Part shown: one piece after another, positions 46,242 to 58,401 of the stretch
Layout: each line of letters opens with the position of its first letter
Position numbering within the stretch: position 1 is the stretch's first letter
NCBI RefSeq assembly: GCF_964199755.1
Contig: NC_133917.1
Span: 5,337,967 to 5,401,966, forward strand
Reading direction: 5' to 3'
Origin: Larus michahellis
Lineage: Eukaryota; Chordata; Aves; Charadriiformes; Laridae
DNA length: 64,000 nucleotides
The notes under the pieces: model-generated
What the model was told of the DNA's origin: nothing
What the model saw: only the letters and a program-made list of their open reading frames with translations
Databases searched by the model: none
Position numbers and translations under genes: made by a program

Positions 46242-49200
46242 TTAGCTTCTGTAACTTCTTCTGGTGGAGGAGGTCGAGACGAACTTCACGCTGGAGCTGC
46301 TGCCGCCTCCGAGGGTGGTGGTGCTCACCCCGGGACCGCTGCCACAGCTGAAGCTGTTCCCCATATTGCAGATCCCCCCTCCCATGCTGAGGTTGCTTCC
46401 TCCTCCGTATCCCGTTCCCACAGTCGTTCTGGTCACGGCTGCAAGAAAGAGAAGGAAAAGCTCTCAGTTTCTCTGGGCATTGGCTTCTTGGTGCAGAGAC
46501 GCATTTGTGCTCAAATCAGGTCATTGCAGTTTAGAGTTTAGAGACTTACAGATATTCACTGGGACGCCGTCTCCAGCCAGCCTGTTAGGGGACAGAACAC
46601 AGCAAGGTAAGAAGAGAAGAGATGTGTCGATAGTGGGGGGGGAAATAGGGTACGTTTCCTAGAGACCTTTGGGGAGAGAAATAAAAACTTGGTGTAATTC
46701 GGGGATGCTTCCCACAATGTTATTTCCATTAGACAGGAGAACCTTCCCTCCCTCTGCCCCCTAATGCCCTGCGTAGCATTTCCAAAGTGCTGAGCATCTC
46801 CATTGCTCTGCTCCTCCCACGCCAGGATGAGAAGGTTGTGTTTCCCACCCACCTGCACTCCTCGCCCTCCAGCAGCTTCCTGTAGGTCGCGATCTCGATG
46901 TCCAGGGCCAGCTTGACGTTCATCAGCTCCTGGTACTCGCGCAGCTGCCGGGCCAGGTCAGCCTTGGCTTGTTGCAGAGCATCCTCCAGCTCGGCCAGTT
47001 TGGCTTTGGCATCTTTGAGGGCCAGCTCCCCACGTTCCTCAGCGTCCGCTATGGCCGCTTTCAGATTTGCGCACTATGGAAGAGAAACCCCCAGTCAGAC
47101 TCCCCGTACTGGACCCAGACTTGTTCTTTGTATACCCTGAAATCACAAGGTCTTATTCCAGTTCCATCAGATTCACCAGTTTTAGTGACGGTTCTTGTTT
47201 TGAGAGAAAAAGGGTCAAACTGAGCAGAGCTTGCCTAAGTTGCCTCTGATGTTTTCCTTCCTCTCCCTTGCAAGTCAGGGGGTAAATTGGTTAAAAATAT
47301 TGGGTTTGCCGCTTTTTACCTGTTTCTTCACGCTGTCGATTTCAGAGCGCAGGCGCTGGACGTGGCGGTTGAGCTCGGAGATCTCCTGCTTGGTGTTACG
47401 GAGGTCGTCGCCGTGCCTGCCGGCCGTGGCCTGCAGCTCTTCGTACTGTCACAGAGAGAGGAACAAGCAGTTAAGGTCAAGTCCACCGTTTTTGGAGTAA
47501 CGAGGGTGCCTGAAAGCGTGAGTCCTCCCTGGAGCCCAGAGTGGCTGCTGCGCAAGATGGAATGTTTGGGAAGGCTTTCTTGGCAGAGTCAGACTTTATC
47601 TGTTCAAGACAAGATATGAAGATAACAACACGGAAACCCCCAGTTTCTTCACCTTGGTCTGGTACCAGGACTCTGCTTCAGCCCGGCTTCTGTTGGCGAT
47701 GTCCTCGTACTGCGCCTTGACCTCGGAGATGATGCTGTCCAGGTCCAGGTTTCGGTTGTTGTCCATGGTGAGAACGACGGAGGTGTCGGAGATCTGGGTC
47801 TGCATCTGAGAGAGCTCCTGCAAAGTGCGCAGCGGATTAGGTGAGCTCATCCACCCGGGAGATGCCTTTTCATCCTCTCGGATGAGCGTGCAGACCTGGG
47901 AGAGGCTGCAGATTGTTATCTAAACAGCTAAGACGGTTGGTATAACGCTAAAGAGGAGAAGGATTTAGCATCTCCCGGGGGAAGAAATTACAGGCTTTCT
48001 GAGGAAAGGAGGGAGAGAAGAGGGTTGAAGTCTCTTGGGAGGTGGTTGTACTCACGGCTTCGTAGAGGGCTCTCAGGAAATTAATTTCTTCAGTCAGCGC
48101 ATCTACCTTGGCTTGTAGTTCCACCTTGTTCATATAGGAAGCGTCTACATCCTGGAGGATGAGAGATTTATGTAATGTGCTTTAAGCTCTTACTAGCGAG
48201 TCAGGAGCACGTGTATCTCTGCGATAACAGTCCAGGGAAGAGACCATAAAAAAAGCTTTTGGAATATGAATGGGTGGATTTGTGAATGAATAGGAGACTA
48301 GAGCCCTCCAGATAATCACCAGGTGGTATTCTGTAATTTGCCCTCACCTTCTTGAGTGTCACAAATTCATTCTCTGCAACTGTGCGCCTGTTGATTTCAT
48401 CTTCATACCTAATGGAGGGAGGCAGAAGGAGCATTTGTTTAGGCAAGTAACAGACGGGGGTGATTTTAGTTTGCTGGAATGAACTTCCTTAAGAGCATTT
48501 TGCATACAATGTTCTTTTCTCCTACAGAGCACCTGAATAAGAGACCACGAGCATGTTCCTAGGCTAAACTAGTTAAAACAAGTACATCAAAAAAAATGTT
48601 AAAGAATCTATTCTTTTTTTCCTATTTCTGGCCATTAGTCATACTCCTTCTGCCTGTCTTAAGCAAATTAAGCGTGCTGTCCTGAAACTCTCAGACCTAC
48701 TGTGTAATTTTTTTTCTTCTCTCAGTAGGTAATTTAGTTAATAAGTCTTTGATCATATTCTAAATTATTCCCTAAATGTTTGTGTATTTGGACCTGTTAA
48801 CTCTGTTACCGTTTACCTCGAGAGAATGTCACAACCTTCACCGTCGGGAATTCCTGCATCCCGGACTCTCCTGGATCCCCCCGATGGCTTATGGATGGTG
48901 CATGCGGGAATTACCTTACCCAGGTAAGCAGACCGCTCGCTCTGCTTCTACTTACTTCTTCTTGAAATCCTCCACCATGTACTGCGTGTTGACGAGCTCT
49001 CCTTCCAGCCTGCCCTTGTCACTCAGCAAGCTGTTCAGCTGCATCCGCAGGTTGTTGATGTAAGTCTCAAAAAGCGGCTCCAAGTTGTTCCGAACTGTTT
49101 TCATCCCCTGCTCCTGGAGCAGGCTCCACTTGGTTTCCAGCACTTTGTTTTGTTGCTCAAGGAATCGGACCTGCAAGCAGAAATATCCTGAAGATGTTTG

Positions 49201-50698
49201 GAAAGAACAGAGATTCTGGAGAGCTTTGCTTGCAAATGGGGGGGTCTCGGTCCTAGCTGAGGTGGCGAGGTACTCTTTCCAGCTGGTTTTCATAGCCAAA
49301 TTCTCATCTGGTAGAAGAAGGAATTTGCTGTTTGGCTGCAGGGACCCTGCTTATTATCGCAAACAAACTCTGGAGTGATCACTGATTTTTTTGCACCATG
49401 CTTCCCCTTCATTACGTTGCTAAATCAAGACAAGTGCATGCATTTTGGGTGAAGAGAGCATACAAAAATCGGATCAGAGCGAAACGGGGTTTGCGCTCTT
49501 ACTAAGAAAACAATAGTAAAGGGCTATTTCTCCTTCAGTATGGCTCCCCCCCACCCCCAGAATCTCCAAAATAGTGTAGCATTTTCCTTGAAACCAAAGA
49601 GGAGCGGCTCAGCCATAACTGGAATCAAGCAGATGCTCCTGCACATCTAATACAGTTAACAAGGAAATGAAGTGGGCAGACAGCGTCAGATGAGATTTTG
49701 CTATTTGGAACTAACAGTCCAAACACGCCGGTGCTCTTACAGTGATAACTCTAAATGCCTTTGAGGAAACTCAAGCAAGGAAAAGCTTACTTCTCCCTAG
49801 TGCCAATTCATGTGGTTCCTTTCTTGGTCATTTTAGATGGGTTGCTTGCATCCCACTTTCGCCATCTAAAAAATTGTTATCAAGGCTGCTATAATGCTCA
49901 GTGAAGAGACCCCAACATCTCGAGAAGGATGGGTTTGTCTTCTAGAGCTTTCTTTCTCCACTGCCTAGGAGATGTCAAGCAGCAAACGAAGACCTCGAGT
50001 ACTGGATGATTAATTCATAGCAACCACTACGTAGCAGGTACCGTTCCCTGGAGTTTCTGGGGACTGGGCATCTTCCAGTCTCACTCCTCACTTCTGTTCC
50101 TTCTTGATCAGCTTACACGCTTATAAAGCAGCTAAGAAGAGAGTCCCCATCAAAAAAAATCAGGACAAGATATTTAGGGAAGCTCATGTCTCACCTTGTC
50201 AATGAAGGAGGCAAATTTGTTGTTGAGGGTTTTGATTTGTTCCTTCTCCTCCTTCCGGATCCTTTGGATGCTGGGGTCAATCTCCAGGTTAAGAGGTTTC
50301 AAAAGGCTCTGGTTGACGGAGACTTCATGGATGCCCCCAGCAGGGAATCCAGGACCACCCATGCCACCACCAAATGCACCGTATCCATAGCCAAGGTTAG
50401 CTGGCATGCCAAAGCCACCACCGTACACGCTACCAGCGCCACCACCAAAACCTGCAGATCCATAGAAGCTACCACCCCTTCCAGCCACAGAGATCCTCTT
50501 GCATCCACCAACATTGTAGAGGCTTTTGCTTCCAAAGCCACCACCGACCCTAGCAAAGCCGCTGCCGGCATTGCAGCTTCCCACCCGGGTGACGGAGCGT
50601 GAGCTGAAGCTGGTGCGGCAGGTGTTTGGGATGATGGCCGAAGCAGCGCTGAAGCCACTTCTTCCCCTCTGAATCCTCACGGTGGACTGGCGAGACAT
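46242..50698 (-). CDS. KRT75: Type II keratin 75-like (complete)
   Basis: Exons: 50195-50698, 48956-49170, 48348-48408, 48056-48151, 47653-47817, 47320-47445, 46853-47073, 46550-46581, 46242-46438; 538 codons, all borders GT/AG. The head starts [20 protein letters not shown] and holds three cysteines and a Gly/Tyr-rich stretch before [17 protein letters not shown]. The rod (about 150-462) has [51 protein letters not shown] and [12 protein letters not shown]. The tail begins [15 protein letters not shown] and ends [16 protein letters not shown], the KRT5/75 style of ending. Exon 8 is 32 bp, one codon shorter than in the other genes ([10 protein letters not shown]), in frame. KRT75 contributes to the feather rachis; in chicken a deletion at the end of its exon 5 causes frizzled feathers. 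Exon 5 here is whole, with a normal donor. Symbol based on head and tail likeness to avian KRT75 and position left of a KRT5/6-like gene. Confidence 0.9.
47311..47706 (-). repeat. Near-identical tract shared with 39176-39571
   Basis: Counterpart of the tract in the KRT75-like paralogue. Here it lies in a normal setting: intron 6 end, exon 6, intron 5 and the 3' part of an uninterrupted 165-bp exon 5. This makes the present gene the likely donor. Confidence 0.85.
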
Positions 50699-50820
50699 TG
50701 CTGGCTTTTGGGTTGGGATGGATGCTACAGCAAGAATAAAGGAGCAAAGGTGCTGGCCTGGAGCAAGGAGTAGGAGGGAAAGCAGAAGGATGAACCTGTG
50801 CTCTCCACGGGCTCAGGAGA

Positions 50821-50832
50821 GCCCTTTTATGC
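50821..50832 (-). promoter_or_regulatory. TATA-like box of the KRT75-like gene
   Basis: GCATAAAAGGGC on the - strand about 125 bases before the ATG at 50698. The upstream sequence aligns with that of the neighbouring paralogue, including a homeodomain-like TAATTA (50878-50884 on +, within GATTAATTAG). Confidence 0.6.
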
Positions 50833-53800
50833 ATTTATGAGACTGGGATGGGTTTGATGAGGTGGATCATCTTTCTGATTAATTAGGCTTGGCATGTCCA
50901 ACAGCATTCTGGAGAGTGAACTCACTCCGCGCACACGCCCTTCTGAAATAATATAGCCAGGTTCTGAGCTGGTATTGTTTGGGAATAACTGTCGCCTTCT
51001 GCCGCCTTTGTAGACAGCCAGACTTTGGCCATATCAAAGCGTTTGAAGGTTGCGATGAGTCACGTTGGGCACGGGGAGGAAAACACCATTCAAAACTCCT
51101 GTCACTCAACACCTCTCTCATTTGAAAACTTCATCCCTCGGGATTGCTTTCACCCCTTGTCTGTTCACAAGCAGGGTTTTGAGGAGTTTTTTGAGGAGTC
51201 CCTTGTGTTTCAGGGCAGGGATCTGTGTTGGGCAGAGCCGTGTTTTCCAGCAATCCCTGCGGTGAATTGTTCTCTCCGGGGCTTTTGTGGTTTGTGCTGC
51301 GTGGGGATACACGCGTTCGTAGTGTACTCTGTGCCACCACAGTGTATCTGCAGAAATAGTTTTGCTTCCATCCCTATACAGGCTCAGATCTCTTCTGAAA
51401 ATTCTGCTTCCGCAGATTAATTCTTCTTTCTGCCACTAAAAAAAAATAATACAGGAATGAGAAGGAAATGTTTTGACGAGGTCCTTTGTTCCTGTGTGGA
51501 TTTTGACAGCTGCTGTTGAGCTCTGTCACAAAAGTTGTGCTCGTACCTCAGCTTGGAAGATCGGGAGAACTTTGGTATTTCAGCGGGATGGAAACAAACA
51601 AACGGAGGAAAAACAAAAGACAAAAAAGAGGAGGAAAGATTGTGGGAATGGGAGCTGCTTTGAATCCGCTGGCTCTATGGAAATGGAGTGCTCCGGGGCT
51701 GTTCCCAGCTCACACTTTATAAACACGACGTAGTTTCCCGACGATTTAATCGGCTCTTTCAGCACTGCACATCTGAAAGTGGGATCCTGCCTGCCTGAAT
51801 CCCCCAGGAAAGGGCTCTGCAGGATTCCCTCTGCCCAGATCCACGGCAGTCTGGACAGAGTGAGACATCCTGGATCTTCCTCAGCCGCAGGTGCCGCCGC
51901 AGCCCTTTGCTTTGCTTGTAGCATCGCAGGCACTTTGAGTAACAAGCCAAATAGAAAAAAAGTGAAAAAAAAATTCATTTTGAGGGATGGCAAGTGTTTC
52001 TGGCCCTTGCTGCCTGTTGGGTTGTTCCGGAAAAGATGATTCATACGTGATTTATTTATACAAGAGAGTGAACTTGCAAACGCATCCCCCCAAAGAGCTT
52101 CCTCTCGGGTTTTCTGCGAGTCCGAGCAGCTGCCGGCCACGGTAATAACGGAACATACAGTAACACCGAGGAACCGCCGCGTTCAGTCTGCCCCTGTCTT
52201 TCCAGGCAGCTGTGTAAAGGGAAGCCCCAGAAACACCCTGTGTCCCCGTGGGTTCCGCTGCTGCTTTCTTTCAGATAGATTCCATTTGCAATGGAGTTTT
52301 TAAATGAAAGGGGAAATAAATAGCAATTGTTAGTTTATTTTGGTGTCTGTTACAAGACAGAGCTTTTATTGGAAGGAAGGGCTTAACCCTGCAATTTTGG
52401 CCCAGCGGGGCTGTCTCATGGCTCTGACTCTCCGCACGTTCGCACCCATGGGAACTGGAGGTAAATGGATCGCGACCAACGGGTCCGCATCCGAAAGGCG
52501 ATGGATTCTTGATCAGCCTTAAGGTTTTGCCCACCAACTGACAGATGTCATGACTCAAATGCATGAGATTGATTTCCCCCCCCACACACACATAGCCTGC
52601 TTGACTCCTAGAGACGCAAGTCCCAGAGAGCAAGAAAGGCAGGTGGACGTTGCCGGCCTTCCTAAATGCCTGTGGCTCCTTTGGGAATTGCTCTCCCGGG
52701 TGCCATCCATCTCACACAACCCAGTCTGGAAGTTTTTCTGTATTCTTGTGTCACCAGCGGAGGTGACCACCAAATGGCAGACTCTCCCATGCCGAGGGAG
52801 GTGGACGGAGAGGCCCCTGGAGACGACTTTCCACCTTCCCCAAGACGAGGTGGGCAGAGAGGAGGCTGACTCAGGGTGTGCAGAGTTGGCCAGGCTGAAA
52901 CCCACCCTTGGTTACTAACAGCGTGTTGCGTCAGTACTTTCCTTTTTCCCCTCAGGCTCCTTTTACATATGAAACTTGTCTTTTTTGGCTAAAGAGTACG
53001 CCAACTGCGTTGGAGTCCATTGTTAATAATAGTAATAATACAGCTCCTCCAACCAAGTAAAAAGAAATTAATTTCTTTCCATTTCACATTTGCACTAGGG
53101 TGGAGGTGATGCGGTTGTCACTCATCTGGAAGGAATTTGAGAGGTAATTACAAAAGGCAGAGCTGTGAGCACAAGGAGCTGTAGCTACAGGTTTGGGGTA
53201 TGGGGTGATGGCAAGGGGGGCCCCCACCCTGCTCTGTTGATGAAACACAGGGTTTCCAGGTAGCTCCTGGGGGAGTGTCTCCCGTGCACCCTGGAGCTCC
53301 AGGCGTGTAATGAATTTGCTGCTCTGATGCAGATAGCTCGCTCCGATACGGACTTTTCCTCCTCCACCAGGGGATAATGCACTGGCTCAAGCCTCTCTGT
53401 AGTTTTTCCTCCTGATCAAACAAAGGGAGCTGTGTTTGGGCAGGTCCCGCCGGGTGAGAGTCCCCCTGACGTGGTGGAGGCCGTCTGCGAGGCTGAGCCG
53501 GCTCCGAAGCCTTTTTCTTCCCTTCCCCTCCTGGTTTCGTCCTCCCGGGCTGAGCAGAGGGGCAGGCAGCAGCGGGTGCAAGTCCCAGACCAAGAGGCAG
53601 GAGATTCCTTCGCACCCCCTGTAAACCCGGGAGAAAGTTCTGGCTGGGTTTGGTTCTGGCATCGTGCTGATATCAAGGTAATAACTCCCCTTTGAGAGCG
53701 GGAAAGTGAGTTCTGACTCTATCGGGGCAATAAAGGCAACTCCAGCCCCTTCAGTGAGAAATCTGAACCATTTTCTGTGTAGCCAGGGAACAGGGGATAC

Positions 53801-56800
53801 CTCCAGCGGCTTTTCCTCACCTCCTCTCCATCCCTCGGCACCGCTGCTCCTCCCCAGCATCCCCCTTGGAAGCCTTTGTCTGGTGATGGATGCCCTTTTG
53901 TCAGATTTTTAGGAGTGCCTCGGTGTGTTTTGTTTGCAAAAACACATGTATTTGTAAAATAGGAGCATGCCTTACTGACTTGGGTTGGTTCACCTGTGCT
54001 ACCTAATCTCAGTTTAATTATCAGTAAAGTCAAGGCTGTAATTTAGGTTAATTGCTTAAATTAAAGCCTTTGGGTTAAACTTGGGCTGCTAACCTAAATT
54101 CAAACCCTGCTCATTTTGACCGTAATTTACTATTTCATCCCAAGTTAATGAAGTCCTGCTGGTCACCCTGGGCCTTTTCCACGGGGGACCACGCAATTCA
54201 CAGCATCCCAGTGCTGCGGGGTCCTCCGAGAGGGAGGCGAGTGTCCCTGAATCTCATTTCCCGAGGGGATGAATTGGGACGGACTCCTCAGCAGCTTTCC
54301 CATAGGTGTTGCCCCGCGCTGGGTGTTGCAGTCCTTTGAGCCTGTTCCCAGCAGTATCTGGAGGCCAGTCAGCTGTAACTGCTGCCTGGCTTTGAAGTGT
54401 AGGTGTGACCTGCTTTCTCCAGATAATTGTTTTCTGGGCCAGCAGAGAGACACTGATGCAGCCCAGGGTTTTGGAATAACTTTGCCTTCGTTATTGCTGC
54501 TGTTGGATACAGAGCAGGGAGGTCTCGTTTCCCCCCGTGGCTTCTTGTGTCTCGAAAGAGCCTCTGACCTTAGGTGGGTGTTACCTGATAGTTTCTTTAT
54601 CCTACTCTGCGTGCAGCGCTGCTGCTTAGGTGCTGGTACCCGAAGAAACCTAAATATCCCAAATTTTCTTGTAGTGCTTTCTGAGCCTACCTTTAATCCC
54701 TGAGTAGGGCTGCTGGGGCTGTCACCTCCACCGAGCTCCACGAGGAAAGCGAGAAAGCAACACTGGAGGTTATCGCAGCAGTGCCGCAGCATCTCCTCCT
54801 TTCTCATGGCCCCAGGGTGCGTCCTTTCTCCCGATAAGGAAAACCAAGCCCTGTAAGCCGTGTCACTGGAAAATCCCATTATTTTGGATCAGCTCTGTGC
54901 CCGCATGAGCCGTGTCCCCCAGCTCCGTCTGGCATCGGGCACTGCTCCTGGTTCCAGTCTCCTTGCAAAGAGCTTGTGTGAAGTTTGGTTTCTGCCTATT
55001 AAAACAAGCTGGATCCACACCGCCGTTCTCAGAGATGGTAAGGTAAACAAGGATTATTCACGTGACCTGGGAAGTGTATCCAGCAGCGGGGCGCCAGTTT
55101 TATGGGGTCTCATGTTTGTTTACCCTGCGGTGTGGTGTCGCACCGCTCGTGAGCCCGGAGGTCCCCACCGCCATCCCACGGTGCTTGGCATCAGCCACAG
55201 CCGGACTCCGGCCCCCGGCCGCTCTGGGCAGCGGGATAGTCCTGCCCTGTTCAAATCCCAGCGCTCAGACGGAACACGCCTGGCAGAGGGCAGCTGGGAA
55301 TATTGTTCTGCTGCTGGTTTGTGCTGCGTCCTGTATTACCTTCCCCGCAGCCATTTCGTGTCTTATTTCATTTGCAGGCTACGTAAACCATTTGCAAATT
55401 AAAACATAATAATTTTCTTTGATGAAAATTCTGCTTTTGAGTCAAAAAGCTGCAAAGTTTAATTTGGGAAGTGTTAAGGGGAGATGTCGCAGTATTCCAG
55501 AGACGGGATCATTCCCATAGGAAACGTTGAAATGAAATGTTGGTTTTAAAAGAAATGTTTCACCTAATATTTAAGTTGTCAGCTAAAATTACTTGTCAAG
55601 TTTGACTTGAATGTGTGAGTTTTCCAGGTCTACAGATCAGAAGAAGGTAACCAGAAGGTGACTCTTTGCATCTGCCGTCTGAGAAGTGGTGCCAGGGCGG
55701 GCTCTTAAAGCACTCCCCATGGAAACAGAAAAGGGAGCGATGGCTGCTCGGTGCTTTTTTTGCCTCGTTAACATCCTCACCCTCAGACGGCCGGAGAAGG
55801 ACCCGACGGCAGCCTTGGCACCGGGCTGACGGAGGCTCAGAGATGCCCAGGTACCACGGGGATGGGGACGGGCTTGGCAGCGCGGCTTCGTGGAGGGTCC
55901 GGCGTTGGTGGTGTCCCGCGTGTTGATGCAGCTGATGGCACAGCAACATGTGGTGTTAAAAAAAAACGAAACAAAGCAAACTTATATGTGACATTTTCAA
56001 TCATTTAAAACAAAACACAACAAACAAACACAAGAAAATAGAGTGTAGCAATAATGTCCCAGTTGTGGTGCCCTGCCTGTTCCAAATGCCTCTGCTTTGC
56101 TGTCTTCACTCTGGTTTCTTAAAACGGTCTGAGAAGCATGGTCAGATGCTTGAAAACTTAAAATGAATGAAGCCCAACCCGTTCACCCTTCACAAAACCT
56201 CCTCTGGTGCGAACGGGCTGCCCCGACTGTCCAAAGCCATGCCTTCCTTGCCCCTTCCCATAGAATCATAGAATTGTCTAGGCTGGAAGGGATCTTCTCA
56301 GGTCATTGAGTCCAAGCATGATCATGGAGTCCAACCATATGTGCTGGAGGGGCTGCTGGTGCGTGTGAGCCCCAGCCCAGCCCCACCGTAGGACCATCAG
56401 GGCTTCCAGCCCTCGCAGGGCGGCACCGAGCCTTTCTCTTGCTCTGGGTCCCCACCTGCTGGAGACACCATGCTGGGTTGGCCGGTGCTTGCACACCTCT
56501 GCGCAGCGGGATGGATGCGTAGGGTCCCGTTGACTCAGGAGCTCGGAGGGGTTTCCCTGCGGCAAGCTGTCCCTCGTGCCGTGCATGAGCTGCTTTTGCC
56601 TTGCAGATGTGGCTGGTGCCCCCTCTCCTCTTGCTCCCTGGGCTCCTGCCCAGGTGCGCCCCCAGTTGGAGTCGCAGGGCGTGAGGAGTGCGTTGGTGGA
56701 CACCAACCCAGTCCTTTTTGGGACCAGTATCCCCAGTGGGCTGCAGGCCCTTCCTCATCTGCTCCCCTCCTGGCCTGGCCCCATTCTTCACCCTTGGGTC

Positions 56801-57785
56801 ATGCTCCAGCTCCTGCCTCTGGGGCTGGGTTCCCGCCTTGCTCCGTGCTTCCCAATGGATGCTGCCGGGATCGACGCCTGGCCCTGCGGCCTCAGAGGGT
56901 GCAAGAGCCGGGGGACGCCCGTGGATCCTCAGGAGGGAACCTGGGGACAGTGCAGGAGCCTGGCTGAAACCCTCTGCCCATGGAGGGCTGTGAAACTGCC
57001 CCGGTGGGGCTGGATGGGAACTGGGAGGCCGGGTGCCGCTGGCGCCTCGGGAGACCTCAGGTTCGTTCAAAATGAAGCTGAGGTCCCGAAACAGCCGTTC
57101 CGGGGGAGCATCTGGGATATTTAGTGAGATATTTGCGTGTGCCAGGGAAACCTCGATGTGCAAACACTGTCTGGGCAGATACTGGCCGCTTCGCCCTGTG
57201 TCCCCCCTCTCTTTGCCCCCTCCAGTTGCTCTTTCTGCGCAGGGCCATGTTGGGCTGCTCCGTTCCCCTCCCTGTTTGAGGCCGTTCTCGCTGTGTCCTT
57301 GCCGCGGTGCTGAGGCTGGAGCTGGGCTCCTCTGCCGTAAGATTTCCTCCTGTTTGCACTGTTCAACTAATAGCCGGGCCGAGCCCTGCTCCGCGTGTGC
57401 TAATTCCTGAATCCCAGCTAACCCTTCGGGAATCACCTTCCTTTCCCCCCTCTCCTGCCCATTCTCGCTCCTGCCATGGGCGGAAAGGGCAGCTTTGCAG
57501 TCAGCCACCGCAGTGGGATTCATCCAGCTTTTGGCTCTGCCCTGAGGCAGCTTTTCCTCCCCGTGCCTCAGTTCTCCATCCGTCCCACCCTTCTTTCCAC
57601 CCTCCCCGGCCCGTCCCAGAGCCCGAGTCTTAAAACTGAGGGTTTTTTCCTCAAGGCGATGGTCCTTTTTCATGAACTGCCTGCAGAGAGTCCCCGCTGC
57701 GGCTGGGGCACGGCACCCGTCCGTACCCAGATCAGCGGAGAAAAAAGGCCAAAAAGTAGCAGATTTTTAAAAATGACAAATGCTC
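50833..57785. other. Long intergenic region
   Basis: Nearly 7 kb without a keratin exon. The left end holds the KRT75-like upstream block. Around 54.0-54.13 kb lies an AT-rich stretch with repeated TTAA and CCTAAATT motifs. At 55.96-56.04 kb there is an A/AAAC-rich stretch, and a short CR1 end at about 56259-56337. A 456-codon frame on the - strand (56303-57673) is GC-rich, resembles no protein I know and ends within the CR1 piece, so I do not annotate it as a gene. Confidence 0.55.
56259..56337 (-). mobile_element. CR1 LINE 3' end fragment
   Basis: Starts on + with CATAGAATCATAGAATTG, the reverse complement of the CR1 terminal repeat, then GGCTGGAAGGGATCTTCTCA and GTCCAACCATAT. It is a short 3' piece; the 5' limit is uncertain. 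Confidence 0.85.
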
Positions 57786-57791
57786 TTTATT
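57786..57791 (-). other. Candidate poly(A) signal of the KRT5/6-like gene
   Basis: AATAAA on the - strand about 610 bases beyond the stop codon at 58402. Confidence 0.6.
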
Positions 57792-58401
57792 GGACCATAC
57801 AGTAGGGTAGGTCTGAGAGTGAAGAGGCGGTAGCCATGAGGACAAGGGGTTAGAAATCAGTGTGGCAATTCATGTACACAGAAAGCAATAACCTTTCCCA
57901 CAGGTGCCTGAGGAAACAGAAGGGGCTGGGAAAAAAATCTTTAGTTGCAGACAAAACATTTGGAGGTTGTAACGCGTGGCAGAGGCTTTTAGAGCATCCT
58001 GGAGGTGAGGACCCAGGGCTGTGGTTTCACAAGGCTGTCACCCCCGGTTTAGGAAGAGCGAAAGGACCACACGTGGCCGAGCGCGGCCGTCCCCGGTCAG
58101 CAAAATGCTTCCACTTCGCTTTAGGTGTGAAACTCCAGGGGAGAACAAGGACCGTGCTGAAAGGGCCACCAGTGGGTCCAAACGGCTCTCCAAAGCCCTG
58201 TCGATGACCTGTTACAACCTATCCTTTAGCCAAAGGTGCTCCGGATTCTTGCGGTGGGGTCCTGGTCTCCCCCCACTGCCCCAAAGGTGGAGGATGAAGG
58301 ACGGAGGAAGGAGATGCTCTAGCGCAGCTATTTACACCGTTGATTTCATAGGGCAGCACTTGCTTTCAGAAGGCAGGAAACACGCCGTTGTCCACTCATC
58401 C

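Noticed and set aside
53387-54879. Frames of 157 and 238 codons on the - strand in the long intergenic region
   Set aside because: No domain, no exon pattern, and overlapping frames on the other strand of similar size; treated as chance.
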